A stretch of DNA of 64,000 bases from Mesorhizobium sp. WSM3626 (GTDB lineage: Bacteria > Pseudomonadota > Alphaproteobacteria > Rhizobiales > Rhizobiaceae): assembly GCF_000513935.1 (NCBI RefSeq), contig NZ_AZUY01000010.1, positions 97,037-161,036 on the forward strand. The letters are read 5' to 3'. Positions 37,327 through 47,508 of this stretch are shown piece after piece. Position numbers and translations under genes: made by a program. Under the pieces are notes generated by a model. That model had not been told where the DNA came from, ran no database searches, and saw nothing but the letters and a program-made list of their open reading frames with translations. The number at the start of each line of letters is the position of its first letter. Position 1 is the first letter of the stretch.

Positions 37327-37348
37327 GGCGGAGCAGCGCTGCTCCGCC
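37327..37348 (+). terminator. Terminator after the DUF1344 gene
   Basis: GGCGGAGCAGC at 37327-37337 is followed directly by its exact reverse complement to 37348, then by a T-rich run (TTTTC). Confidence 0.8.
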
Positions 37349-37511
37349 TTTTCACCGTTGACCGCAACCAATACCACCCCATCTGTGTTATGGTCTTCAC
37401 CCTGCCCGTGGTCCGGTTCCGAGGCCGCACAGCGGGCCAAGAAGATGCGGAGCTCCGGCCTGTCCCTACGGGGCAGTCGATCCGGCTCCATGGAGGAAGA
37501 GGAGAAATCCC

Positions 37512-37697
37512 ATGAAGCAGTTCCACTGCGGATCGCTGGTTCCCGGCTGCGACTGGCACACCCGTGCCGACGAGGAAGCCGAGGTCATGCGCCGTGCCGT
37601 CGAGCATATGCGCGAAACGCATGGCGAGACGATCATCCGCGAGACGATGATCGAGGCTATCCGCTCCCGAATTGAGAAGGCCCGCGACGCGGCGTAG
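37512..37697 (+). CDS. DUF1059 family small protein
   Basis: A 61-residue soluble protein: MKQFHCGSLVPGCDWHTRADEEAEVMRRAVEHMRETHGE, followed by a charged helix. The Cys/Cys/His/His arrangement (C6, C13, H32, H37) fits the DUF1059 family, whose pattern suggests a small metal-binding fold related to the C2H2 finger. AGGAG lies upstream of the ATG. Function is unknown. Confidence 0.8.
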   Translation: MKQFHCGSLVPGCDWHTRADEEAEVMRRAVEHMRETHGETIIRETMIEAIRSRIEKARDAA

Positions 37698-37942
37698 GGC
37701 GCGGCGGGGGCTGTCGGTACTAGCAAAAGAACCGCGGTGGCGCTCGGGTAATGCGCGTCGCATCGGTTTCTTTCGACGCATGGCCTGCGCCTCGAAAAAT
37801 CATATTTGTTCCAGCTAAAATAAACCGTGCGGTAACCGAACCCGTGCGATCGTCAGACTGATATCCAGACTACGGGGGCTGCCAGAGAAGCCCGTCGCCG
37901 TCAGGCACTGGTCCGGAATCGGTGGGGCGAGGTGTTTCGCGG

Positions 37943-38521
37943 ATGCGCGGAAAGTTCGGCAATCGTGCGAGTTTGTGCGCAACGGCGCTCCTGCCGTGGG
38001 CGCTTCTCGGCGCGCCGCCGGCGGTTGCCCAGGAATGGGCGACATCGCTCATCGACATCCACCAGGGCTCGCCGCTCAGCGACAAGGCGAGAGGCCTGGG
38101 TGACGGCGGGTATGAGTTGCAGACCGGAAGCCGGATATCGTTCAATCAGTGGTACCAGACAAACTGGGTCGACATGCATGTGGACCTGATGACGCAGATC
38201 ACGCAGGACACCGGTATTCTTTGGGGGTTTGGCACCGGGGAACAAGGCGAGAAGTATCGGATCGAGCCCAGCCTCAAGCTTGGTTTCCTCACACAGCTGC
38301 ATCCGAGTGCGAACAGCATACTGTCCCTGTCGTTCACCACGACCTTCGGCGGTAAGCTCACCGAAAAGCCCTGCCAGGCCGATTATGGCGATCTGGGCAC
38401 CTACAGCGTCAATTGCCGGCTCGCCGCCAGCGAGATGGCGCCCGAGGAAACCTTGAAATATCTGGTTAACGCTAAACCGGAGAGCCAGCATCTCTGGCTG
38501 AATTACCGTGTTACTTTCTGA
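37943..38521 (+). CDS. Exported protein of unknown function next to the subtilase
   Basis: A 192-residue protein with a signal peptide (LCATALLPWALLGAPPAVA-QEW). The mature part has alternating hydrophobic strands (ISFNQWYQTNWVDMHVDLMTQI, SILSLSFTTTFGGKL) with two cysteines, and ends in LWLNYRVTF, whose aromatic last residue is typical of outer-membrane beta-barrels. I do not recognise a family. A GTG at 37922 would add seven residues. It precedes a secreted subtilase by 87 bases on the same strand. Confidence 0.65.
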   Translation: MRGKFGNRASLCATALLPWALLGAPPAVAQEWATSLIDIHQGSPLSDKARGLGDGGYELQTGSRISFNQWYQTNWVDMHVDLMTQITQDTGILWGFGTGEQGEKYRIEPSLKLGFLTQLHPSANSILSLSFTTTFGGKLTEKPCQADYGDLGTYSVNCRLAASEMAPEETLKYLVNAKPESQHLWLNYRVTF

Positions 38522-38608
38522 TAGCGAGGGGCCGGGCACGAGATGTGGCGTGGCCGCCGGAGATTCGCGGCCGTCCGTCCTAGATTCCGTTTGAACCGGG
38601 GTAAGATC

Positions 38609-39595
38609 ATGTCAAATACGCGTTGGAAGTTCGGTATCGCCACGGCCCTCGCCCTTCTGCCGGCCTCCATGGCGGCGGCTCAAGAAGCTGGCGGTCCGGA
38701 TCCGCTATCCACGCTCTGCCGGGGCGGTCAGTCGAACGCTTCCATATGCCTGAGCGCAACCTTGCCGGCGGCTACATCGCAGATTTTGCAGGGCTGGATG
38801 AACCCGGATGTCGGAGCCGCATGGCGTGCCGGTTACAAGGGCCAAGGCGTCACCATCACGATCGTCGACGATTTCTCCAGCACATCGAAGTTCAGCGGCA
38901 ATTTCGGTATCGGCACGCAGACCCAGCGCCACGGCGAATGGACCCGCGAAGAAGCCAGCATGGTTGCGCCCTTGGCAACCATAAGGTCGAAAGACTTTTC
39001 CACCAGCTCATCGGTCGCGCTGTCGCCGGGCCTGAACGTGCTCAATCTGAGCTATGGCATGTACACCAATGCGGGTTACAGCCCCAGCCAGATCGGATGG
39101 AGCGCCGAGGAAGCCTCCATCATCTCCTATGCCACCAAGGGAACGGCCGTGGTTTCGAAGGCCGCGGGCAACGACGCGGTTGCCGTGGGCGGTGTCACCA
39201 GCGGCCAGCAGGACTATCTTGACCTCGCCCTGGTCGGAAAGGCATCCGCGATTTTCGTCGGCGCGCTCAACAGCAACGGCACGACGTCGAACAAGGCCAG
39301 CATGGCCTGGTACTCGAACATCGCCGGCTCCAACCAGGCTGTGCAGAGCCATTTCCTGGTCGTGGGTGTCACCGGGGACAAGACCGGCCTTTACGGCACC
39401 TCTTTCGCCGCGCCGATCGTTGCCGGCTACGCTGCCATCGTGGGCAGCAAGTTCACCAGGGCAACGCCGACCCAGATCACCAACCAGTTGCTGAATACGG
39501 CCCGTACCGACACGCTGGCCAACTATAGCGCCTCCGTCTATGGCAAGGGCGAGGCAAGCCTTTCGCGTGCCCTGGCTCCGCTGTCGATCAAGTAG
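38609..39595 (+). CDS. Secreted S8-family serine peptidase (subtilase), unusual catalytic histidine context
   Basis: A 328-residue protein with a signal peptide (IATALALLPASMAAA-QE). The catalytic Asp is in VTITIVDDFS (about residue 87), His108 is in QRHGEWTREEASMVAP where most subtilases have HGTHVAG, the oxyanion Asn189 is in AAGNDA, and Ser265 is in YGTSFAAPIVAGYAA. No propeptide inhibitor domain or autotransporter beta-barrel follows. The ATG at 38609 has GGGGTAAGATC upstream. It is preceded by the exported protein at 37943, probably in the same operon. The substrate is unknown. Confidence 0.82.
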   Translation: MSNTRWKFGIATALALLPASMAAAQEAGGPDPLSTLCRGGQSNASICLSATLPAATSQILQGWMNPDVGAAWRAGYKGQGVTITIVDDFSSTSKFSGNFGIGTQTQRHGEWTREEASMVAPLATIRSKDFSTSSSVALSPGLNVLNLSYGMYTNAGYSPSQIGWSAEEASIISYATKGTAVVSKAAGNDAVAVGGVTSGQQDYLDLALVGKASAIFVGALNSNGTTSNKASMAWYSNIAGSNQAVQSHFLVVGVTGDKTGLYGTSFAAPIVAGYAAIVGSKFTRATPTQITNQLLNTARTDTLANYSASVYGKGEASLSRALAPLSIK

Positions 39596-39643
39596 CGGCA
39601 CGGAACCGCAGGGTGGCACCGGCGGAGACCCAGCGGTTCTGGC

Positions 39644-40906
39644 CTACGTTTCAAGGGCCTGCGCGGCGCGTTCGAGCAGCGCGTCGCGATCAGGCGCAAA
39701 TCCCGCTTCGATCCATTCCGCCTCGATATTTTTCAGGATTTCGCCGAGCTTCGGCCCTGGCGTTGCGCCGAGCGCGGTCAGATCGGCCCCACGCAGCGGA
39801 AATTCGGGCCTTTCCCATTTGAGCGCAAAGGCAAGCAGGCGCGAAAAGCCGCCCGCTTGAAGCAATGCATTATTGTCCTCGACAGCGCGCACCCGCGCCG
39901 CGGCAAGCGCAAGCCGCAAGCGATCGACAAACCCTTGCCGGTCGCCGCGATAGAGTTTTTTCGCCAGTTCGCCCTCGGTCGTCTTCGGCTCGATGGCCGT
40001 GGAGAGCGCCCAGTGGAGCATGCGGTCGGCTTCGGCGGTCGAGAACCTGAGCCTCTCGGCCAGCGTCTTCATGCGCGCTGCATCCGGCGGCACGATTGCC
40101 TCCAGCCGCAGCATCGGATCCACCGCCCAGCTCAGGTCCTTCTCGGCCTTGGTCAACCCGTGGATCGCATCGATACCCCATTTCTCGCTTTCCGACAGCG
40201 CGGCGGTCAGGACACCGGCCTGTCGCATCCAGAGCAGCGCCCGCGATGGATCGGGCGCCGACAAGAGCTTCTTCAGTTCGGACCAGATGCGTTCCGCCGA
40301 GAGTTGGCCGAGGCCCTCCTTCAGCCGGGCGCAGGCCTTCAGTCCCTCGGCGTCCGGCCGGCCATCGCCATACCAGGCAAAGAAACGGAAGAAGCGCAGG
40401 ATGCGCAGATAATCCTCGCGGATGCGGGCCTCCGGATCGCCGATGAAGCGCAGCCGGCGCGCCTCGATGTCGGCAATGCCGCCGACAAGGTCGACAACCC
40501 TGCCGTCGGCCTCCGCGTAGAGCGCGTTGATGGTGAAATCGCGCCGCTCGGCGTCGAGCTTCCAGTCGCGTCCGAACGACACCTTGGCGCGGCGGCCATC
40601 GGTCTCCACATCGGCGCGCAAGGTGGTGATTTCGTAGGGTTTGCCGCCGGCGACCACCGTGATGGTGCCGTGCTCGATACCGGTCGGCACCGCCTTGAAG
40701 CCTTCCGCCACGGCGCGACGAATGGTTTCCTGCGGCAGGCAAGAAGTGGCGATGTCGATGTCGGTGACATGCTGGCCCATCAGCACGTTGCGCACGGCGC
40801 CGCCGGCGATGCGTGCCTCTTCACCGCCTTCGGTAAGCACGCCCAGCAGGCGCTGCAAATGCTTGTCGGAGAGCCAGTCGGCCCTGCCCGCGATCGAAAC
40901 ACTCAC
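39644..40906 (-). CDS. CCA-adding tRNA nucleotidyltransferase / poly(A) polymerase family
   Basis: A 420-residue class II nucleotidyltransferase. The active site is GGAVRNVLMGQHVTDIDIATSC; RRDFTINALYAEADGRVVDLVGGIADIEARRLRFIG and RIREDYLRILRFFRFFAWYG follow. It adds or repairs the tRNA 3' CCA end. Translation starts with GTG at 40906, overlapping the NUDIX gene stop by four bases (GTGA), so it is the third gene of a coupled operon with DUF1285 and NUDIX. Confidence 0.9.
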   Translation of the reverse strand: MSVSIAGRADWLSDKHLQRLLGVLTEGGEEARIAGGAVRNVLMGQHVTDIDIATSCLPQETIRRAVAEGFKAVPTGIEHGTITVVAGGKPYEITTLRADVETDGRRAKVSFGRDWKLDAERRDFTINALYAEADGRVVDLVGGIADIEARRLRFIGDPEARIREDYLRILRFFRFFAWYGDGRPDAEGLKACARLKEGLGQLSAERIWSELKKLLSAPDPSRALLWMRQAGVLTAALSESEKWGIDAIHGLTKAEKDLSWAVDPMLRLEAIVPPDAARMKTLAERLRFSTAEADRMLHWALSTAIEPKTTEGELAKKLYRGDRQGFVDRLRLALAAARVRAVEDNNALLQAGGFSRLLAFALKWERPEFPLRGADLTALGATPGPKLGEILKNIEAEWIEAGFAPDRDALLERAAQALET

Positions 40907-41538
40907 GCATAGAGCCTTTCATAGAGCGTACGGATGATACCGGCGGTGACGCCCCAGATACGCCGGTCGCCATAGGGCATGTCGTAGAAGAACCATTCGA
41001 GATCGTTCCACATGCGGCTGTCGCGCTTGTGATTGGCGGCGTCCATCAGGAAGCGCAGCGGCACTTCGAAGGCGGCATCGACCTCGTCGACGTTCAGAGC
41101 CAATTGGAAACCCGGCCGCACGATGCCGAGCACCGGCGCGATGCGATAGCCGCTGCCGGCAACGTAATCGGGCATGCGGCCGATGATCTCGATGCGATCC
41201 GGGGCAAGGCCGATCTCCTCGAAGGTCTCGCGCAGCGCCGCCGCCTCCGGGCTCGCGTCGGTCGCATCGATCGTGCCGCCCGGGAAAGCCACTTGCCCGG
41301 AATGGCTGCGCAGTCTTTCGGCCCGTTTGGTCAGGAGAACCGTCGCCTCGCCGTCATGGTCGACCACCGGAATCAGCACCGCCGCGTTGCGCAGTGGCTT
41401 GCCCGGATTGAGGCGCGGATGGCCGGGATTGAAGCGGTGATCGCCATAGTCGTCGCCGGCATGCGCGTCCGGCTGCGCGGCAAAGCGCGCGCGAAAATCC
41501 GCCGATGAGAACGGTGCCGGCGACACCTGGTCCATCAT
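40903..41538 (-). CDS. NUDIX hydrolase, CoA pyrophosphatase-like
   Basis: A 211-residue enzyme. The NUDIX box GGTIDATDASPEAAALRETFEEIGL, preceded by LRSHSGQVAFPGG, matches the CoA diphosphatase (NudL) signature. Its ATG at 41538 overlaps the DUF1285 stop by four bases, and its own stop overlaps the CCA transferase start, giving continuous translational coupling through the operon. Confidence 0.88.
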   Translation of the reverse strand: MMDQVSPAPFSSADFRARFAAQPDAHAGDDYGDHRFNPGHPRLNPGKPLRNAAVLIPVVDHDGEATVLLTKRAERLRSHSGQVAFPGGTIDATDASPEAAALRETFEEIGLAPDRIEIIGRMPDYVAGSGYRIAPVLGIVRPGFQLALNVDEVDAAFEVPLRFLMDAANHKRDSRMWNDLEWFFYDMPYGDRRIWGVTAGIIRTLYERLYA

Positions 41539-42170
41539 GCGCTCAACCGCTCCAACTGATCCGCCGGCATGATCGGAAACACGGCGTTCTTCGAGCGCAC
41601 CGAAAACATCGCCCTGCCGTCGATCTCGATCTCCTCGCCGTGCCCGACCAGTTCGTACATGACCGGCCGCGCCACCAGCGCCTCCAGCCTGCCGCGCACC
41701 AGCAGATAGGGCTTCAAGCCGCCGGTCTCGTTCTCGTCGACGAAGCGCAGCGGCCGCTCCGGTCCGGCCTCGACCACGTCGCCGACATTGGTGCGGAAGG
41801 TGATGACCTGATCCTCGCCTTCGCCCGAAACATCCATCTCGACGGCAATGAACGGCGCATCGGCGACGCGGATGCCGACCTTTTCCACCGGCGTCACCAG
41901 ATAGGTCCTGCCGTCGGCGTCCTTGCGCAGCACGGAAGAGAAAAGCTGCACCAACGGCATGCGGCCGATCGGCGTGCCCAGGTAGAACCAGGTGCCGTCG
42001 GCCTTGATCTCCATGTCGAGATCGCCGCAAAAGTCGGGATTCCAGCGCTCGACCGGCGCCGCGCCCTTGCCGGCACGGGCCGCGCGCGAGATCAGCGCCT
42101 CGAGGCCTCGAGCCTCGGTGGCCTGCGTAAGGCTTTGTTGGCGATGTTCGTGGTGTTCCGTCATCGTCAC
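41535..42170 (-). CDS. DUF1285 protein
   Basis: A 211-residue protein of the DUF1285 family: WNPDFCGDLDMEIKADGTWFYLGTPIGRMPLVQLFSSVLRKDADGRTYLVTPVEKVGIRVADAPFIAVEMDV. No function is established. It is the first gene of the DUF1285-NUDIX-CCA operon and is transcribed divergently from moxR at 42322, a layout that I recall as conserved in rhizobia. Confidence 0.88.
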   Translation of the reverse strand: MTMTEHHEHRQQSLTQATEARGLEALISRAARAGKGAAPVERWNPDFCGDLDMEIKADGTWFYLGTPIGRMPLVQLFSSVLRKDADGRTYLVTPVEKVGIRVADAPFIAVEMDVSGEGEDQVITFRTNVGDVVEAGPERPLRFVDENETGGLKPYLLVRGRLEALVARPVMYELVGHGEEIEIDGRAMFSVRSKNAVFPIMPADQLERLSA

Positions 42171-42321
42171 GAAATAGTCACTGTTGTTCCGCTTGTCAGC
42201 CTAAGTCTGTGATTTAAGTTCAACCATAGGCGCTCCGCGAGGCCGAATCGCGGCAGTCTATGGTATGGTGCGGACCAGTATTTCCAAACCATGGCATTCC
42301 AACCAAAGGGATCGATGCGGC

Positions 42322-43323
<1,002 letters not shown>

Positions 43324-43326
<3 letters not shown>

Positions 43327-43591
43327 GGTCGGGACCCGCTAATATGATCGAAATGGCGCCTGAAATGGCAAAAAGATGCGAGGAGAACCGCGAAGGTCGG
43401 GGTCTTTCCCCCGGCCAAGCGGTTCGACGACGCAGCTTGCAGCCATTTCGGCGTCCAGAGGATGTGGTCCATCTGCCCGCCTACTTTGTCGCGAAGGACT
43501 TGAAAGCCGAATGGCTTCCTGCGCCTTCGCTCCGCGTATCCGAACAGATGGCCTCACACCATTTAGATCATATTAGCGGGTCCAGACCCTA
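43324..43591. mobile_element. MITE-like palindrome-ended element between moxR and DUF58
   Basis: The left end TAGGGTC...ATCGAAATGG (43324-43356) and right end CCATTTAGATC...GACCCTA (43559-43591) are inverted repeats of 33 bases with only two mismatches. Both ends begin with TA, as expected for an IS630/mariner-type insertion at a TA dinucleotide. Inside is about 200 bp with no convincing gene. Removal with one TA left would give GTT-TAATG, an overlapping stop and start. Confidence 0.75.
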
Positions 43592-44626
43592 ATGGCGCGT
43601 ATCGGCGAGGTCCAGGCTCCGGCAGCGACGCGCGACGCGCTCGCCCGCGGCCGGTTGCGGGCTTCGCTTGTGCCCGACCTGCTGGTCGAGGCGCGCCGTA
43701 TCGTCAACACCGTGATCGCCGGCTGGCATGGCCGCCGCAAGCGCGGCATCGGCGAGAATTTCTGGCAGTTCCGGCCCTATGTCGAAGGCGATTCCTCGCG
43801 CATCGACTGGCGCCGCTCGGCCCGCGACGATCACACCTATGTGCGGGATCGCGAGTGGGAAGCCGCTCATACCGTCTGGCTGTGGGCCGACCCCTCGCCG
43901 TCCATGCTCTACAAATCGACGGGTGCCGGCGTTTCCAAGCAATCGCGCGCGCTGGTGCTGACACTGGCCATGGCCGAGCTCCTGTCACGCAGCGGCGAGC
44001 GCATCGCCTGGCCGGGGCTGACCGATCCGTTCACCGCCCGCAACGGCGCCGAGCGCATCGCGGCCCAACTCATGCACGCCGGCGAGATGCCGGCAAAACC
44101 CGATCTGTCCGACATCAGGCGCTTCTGCGACATCGTCATCGCCAGCGATTTTCTCGATCCGGTCGAGGAAACCATGGCCTGGCTTGACGTGCTCGCCCGC
44201 CACGGTGTGCGCGCGCATCTGATCGAGGTCGCCGACCCGGCCGAGGAAACTTTCCCCTATGCCGGCCGCACCGAGTTCACCGATCCCGAGACCGGCGACA
44301 AGCTGACCGCCGGCCGCGCCGAGATGTTGGCCGACGAATACCGCTTGCTCTACACCGCCCGCCGCCAGGAACTGGCCAGTTGGTGCAAGCGGCTCGGCTG
44401 GAGCTTTACCGTCAACCACACCGACCGGCTGGCTTCCGACGCACTGGTGCGCCTGCACATGGCAATGACCGCCGATGGCGGGCATGCCGGGCTGACCTCT
44501 GGTCATGCCGGGCCGAGCGCCACTCCCGGCATGATTGCCGGTGGAAATCAGCCTGGCATTACCGCCGGTGGCGGCAAGCCTGACATTACCGCCGGTGGCG
44601 GTAAGCCTGGGAAGACCGTCGCATGA
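43592..44626 (+). CDS. DUF58 domain protein (vWA-like partner of MoxR)
   Basis: A 344-residue protein. GRRKRGIGENFWQFRPYVEGDSSRIDWRRSARDDHTYVRDREWEAAHTVWLWADPSPSM is the DUF58 signature. The vWA-like core extends to about residue 290. The C-terminal tail has three nine-residue repeats (GMIAGGNQP, GITAGGGKP, DITAGGGKP) from 27-bp tandem DNA units at 44528-44608. It is the second gene in the MoxR operon; the ATGA overlap with the next gene implies coupled translation. Confidence 0.9.
   Translation: MARIGEVQAPAATRDALARGRLRASLVPDLLVEARRIVNTVIAGWHGRRKRGIGENFWQFRPYVEGDSSRIDWRRSARDDHTYVRDREWEAAHTVWLWADPSPSMLYKSTGAGVSKQSRALVLTLAMAELLSRSGERIAWPGLTDPFTARNGAERIAAQLMHAGEMPAKPDLSDIRRFCDIVIASDFLDPVEETMAWLDVLARHGVRAHLIEVADPAEETFPYAGRTEFTDPETGDKLTAGRAEMLADEYRLLYTARRQELASWCKRLGWSFTVNHTDRLASDALVRLHMAMTADGGHAGLTSGHAGPSATPGMIAGGNQPGITAGGGKPDITAGGGKPGKTVA
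44528..44608 (+). repeat. Three 27-bp tandem units in the DUF58 tail
   Basis: Units begin at 44528, 44555 and 44582. The last two differ at two positions; the first is more diverged. The translated unit is nine residues with the core xITAGGGKP. Confidence 0.75.
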
Positions 44627-47445
44627 GCTGGCTGCCGCTCTCCTTCGGCGCTCCCATGGTGCTGTGGGGCCTGCTGGCGCTGCCGGTGATCTGGTGGCTG
44701 CTGAGGTTGACGCCGCCCAAGCCGCAAACCGAGGTGTTCCCGCCACTGAAGATCCTGGCCCGTGTGCTGAGACGGGAGGAGACCCCGCAGCGTAGCCCGT
44801 GGTGGCTGACGCTGCTCAGGCTGCTGATGGCGGCCCTCGTCGTCGCGGCATTGGCCGAACCTGTGTTCAACCCGCGCGAAAAGCTGCCGGCCGAGGGCGC
44901 CGCCCTTGCGCTGGTCATCGACAATGACTGGGCCAGCGCCGCCGACTGGAACAAGCGCATCGCCACCGCCGAGCGGCTGATCAACGACGCCGGCTCGAAC
45001 GGCGTGCCTGTTATCATCGCCTTCACCGCCGAAAAGCCCAATGCGGAGATCGGCCCCTTCGACGCCGCCGCAGCGCTCGACCGGCTGCGCGCCGCCAAGC
45101 CGCGGCCGATCCCGACCGACCGGCCCACCGTCTATGCCCGCGTCGCCGGTGTGCTGGAGAGCTTGCCCGGCGCCAGCGTCGCCGTGCTGGCGGATGGCCT
45201 GGCGGCCAAGGGCGACGAGGCCGCTTTCAACACGCTGTTGTCGAAAAATGCCGCCCGCGTTGTCTGGGCGGTGGCCGACCGGCTTTCCCTGACCGGCCTG
45301 AGATCAGCCGAAAACCAGGTCGACGGCTTTGGTCTGACCGCCGTCCGCGCGCCCGGCGATCCCGCCCCGGCGCAGGTCACCGCCGGCGCCTTCGACGACA
45401 AGGGCCGCCGCATCGCCGATGCGACCCTGACCTTCGCGCCGGGCGAGGCCACGGCCACCGGCACCATGGCGGTGCCGTTCGAATTGCGCAACGACTTCGC
45501 CTCGATCGCGCTCGATGGCGAACGCCATGCGGGCGCCGTGCGCGTGCTCGACGAAAGCTCCAAACGCCGCCGCGTCGGGCTGTTGTCGCAAGCCGAGGCC
45601 GACCAGGCGCAGCCGCTTCTGTCGCCGCTCTACTACATCAGGCGCGCGTTGCAGCCCTTCGCCGATCTGGTCGAGCCCTCCAGCGCCGATCTCGCCGACG
45701 CCATCCCGCAGATCCTCGACCAGAAGCCGGCGATGATCGTCATGGCCGATATCGGCACCATTCCCGCGCAGGTTCGGCAAAGGCTGGTCGACTGGGTCGA
45801 CAATGGCGGCACGCTGGTGCGGTTCGCCGGCTCACGGCTGGCGGCCGCCGGCAATGACGACGATTTGCTGCCGGTCCGCCTGCGCACCGGCGAGCGCTCG
45901 CTCGGCGGCGCGCTGTCATGGACCTCGCCGCAGCCGGTGACCGAATTTCCCAAGGCCGGCCCCTTCGCCGATCTGGCGCCGCCGACCGAGGTCACGGTGA
46001 CCAGGCAGGTGCTGGCCGAGCCGACGCCCGACATCGTCGAGCGCACCTGGGCAGCCCTTGCCGACGGCACGCCGCTGGTCACCGGACTGAAGAAGGGCAA
46101 GGGCACGCTGGTGCTGTTCCATGTCACGCCGGAGGCGACATGGTCGAACCTGCCGATCTCGGGCAGCTTCGTCGAGATGCTGCGCCGCATCGTGCAGCTG
46201 TCGCGCAACCAGGGCGCGGCGATCGCCAATGCCGAAGCCGCCGCCACGTCGCTGGCGCCCTATCGCATGATCGCGGCCGACGGTTCGCTGGTGCCGCCGA
46301 CACCGGATGCGCGGCCGCTGGTGCCGGGCGCCGGCGCACTGCCGGTCACCTTCGAGAACCCGCCCGGCCTCTATGGCTCGGAGACCGGCGTCTACGCCCA
46401 CAATCTGCTCGACGCCGCAAGCACGTTCGAGCCACTGGCGCGCCCGCAAGTGTCGGTGCCGGTCACCACGGTCCAGTATGCCTTTGATGAATCGCGCAAC
46501 CTGAAGGGTGCGCTGGTCGCGGCGGCTCTGCTGCTGATGCTGCTCGACACGCTGGCGGTGTTGTGGATGGGCGGCCTGTTTTCGCGGCGGCCGCGCCGGG
46601 CTGGTGCCACGGCAACCGCAGCCGCTGTATTGATCGCGCTTGGCCCACTGTTCGGCCATGCCGATGTCGCGCGCGCCGACGATGCCAAGCCGGGCGACCA
46701 GGTCGCTATCGAGGCGATCTCAAAAACCCGCATCGCCTATGTGCTGACCGGCGTGCCGGGCGTCGATTCGATCAGCCGCGCGGGGCTCGAGGGCCTGACC
46801 CGTTTCCTGATCGAGAAGACGGCGCTCGAACCGGGCGCGCCGGCCGGCGTCGACATTTCGAAGGACGAGCTGTCCTTCTATCCGCTGATCTACTGGCCGA
46901 TCGACCCGTCGGCACCGATGCCGAGCCAGGCGGCGATCGCCCGCATCGACGCCTATATGCAGCAGGGCGGCACCGTGCTGTTCGACACGCGCGACCAGTT
47001 CGCCAACGGCATCGGCGCCGATTCCACCAGCCCGGCGACCGAGCGGCTGCGCGACATCCTCGGCAACCTCAACGTACCGCCGCTGGAGCCGGTGCCGTCG
47101 GACCATGTGCTGACCAAGTCCTTCTTCATCCTGCCCGAATTTCCCGGCCGTTTCGCCGGCAGCCCGCTCTGGGTCGAGGCATCGCTCGACGCAAGCAATG
47201 CCGACAACCGGCCGGTGCGCACCGGCGACGGCGTGTCGCCGATCATGATCACCGCCAATGATTTCGCCGGCGCCTGGGCGGTCGACGAGAATGGCGATCC
47301 GCTGCTGCCGACCGTGCCGGCCGACCCCATGCAGCGGGTCTACGCGCTGCGCGCCGGCGTCAACATCATGATGTACATGCTGACCGGCAACTACAAATCC
47401 GACCAGGTGCATGTTCCCATCCTGCTCGAACGGTTGGGGCAGTAG
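44623..47445 (+). CDS. BatA-like/DUF4159 large membrane protein
   Basis: A 940-residue protein. The N-terminus has a BatA-type membrane anchor (PMVLWGLLALPVIWWLLRL) and a second helix near residue 65 (LLMAALVVAALAEPVF), then a long periplasmic-type region with vWA-like and class I glutamine-amidotransferase-like segments, a further helix pair near residues 625-700, and a C-terminal DUF4159 domain (RIAYVLTGVPGVDSISRAGLEGLTRFLIEKTALEPGAPAGVDISKDEL...). It is the third gene of the MoxR operon and starts inside the DUF58 gene. Function is unknown; envelope quality control is a plausible role from family context. Confidence 0.85.
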   Translation: MSWLPLSFGAPMVLWGLLALPVIWWLLRLTPPKPQTEVFPPLKILARVLRREETPQRSPWWLTLLRLLMAALVVAALAEPVFNPREKLPAEGAALALVIDNDWASAADWNKRIATAERLINDAGSNGVPVIIAFTAEKPNAEIGPFDAAAALDRLRAAKPRPIPTDRPTVYARVAGVLESLPGASVAVLADGLAAKGDEAAFNTLLSKNAARVVWAVADRLSLTGLRSAENQVDGFGLTAVRAPGDPAPAQVTAGAFDDKGRRIADATLTFAPGEATATGTMAVPFELRNDFASIALDGERHAGAVRVLDESSKRRRVGLLSQAEADQAQPLLSPLYYIRRALQPFADLVEPSSADLADAIPQILDQKPAMIVMADIGTIPAQVRQRLVDWVDNGGTLVRFAGSRLAAAGNDDDLLPVRLRTGERSLGGALSWTSPQPVTEFPKAGPFADLAPPTEVTVTRQVLAEPTPDIVERTWAALADGTPLVTGLKKGKGTLVLFHVTPEATWSNLPISGSFVEMLRRIVQLSRNQGAAIANAEAAATSLAPYRMIAADGSLVPPTPDARPLVPGAGALPVTFENPPGLYGSETGVYAHNLLDAASTFEPLARPQVSVPVTTVQYAFDESRNLKGALVAAALLLMLLDTLAVLWMGGLFSRRPRRAGATATAAAVLIALGPLFGHADVARADDAKPGDQVAIEAISKTRIAYVLTGVPGVDSISRAGLEGLTRFLIEKTALEPGAPAGVDISKDELSFYPLIYWPIDPSAPMPSQAAIARIDAYMQQGGTVLFDTRDQFANGIGADSTSPATERLRDILGNLNVPPLEPVPSDHVLTKSFFILPEFPGRFAGSPLWVEASLDASNADNRPVRTGDGVSPIMITANDFAGAWAVDENGDPLLPTVPADPMQRVYALRAGVNIMMYMLTGNYKSDQVHVPILLERLGQ

Positions 47446-47508
47446 GATGATGCGTTTTCTTGGACCCCTCACGATGTTCGATCCTCCCCCGATGCAGGAG
47501 GATAAGGC

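Noticed and set aside
43339..43576. Short frames on both strands inside the element between moxR and DUF58.
   Set aside because: They depend on the element's internal sequence, lack ribosome sites, and are more likely part of a non-coding repeat.
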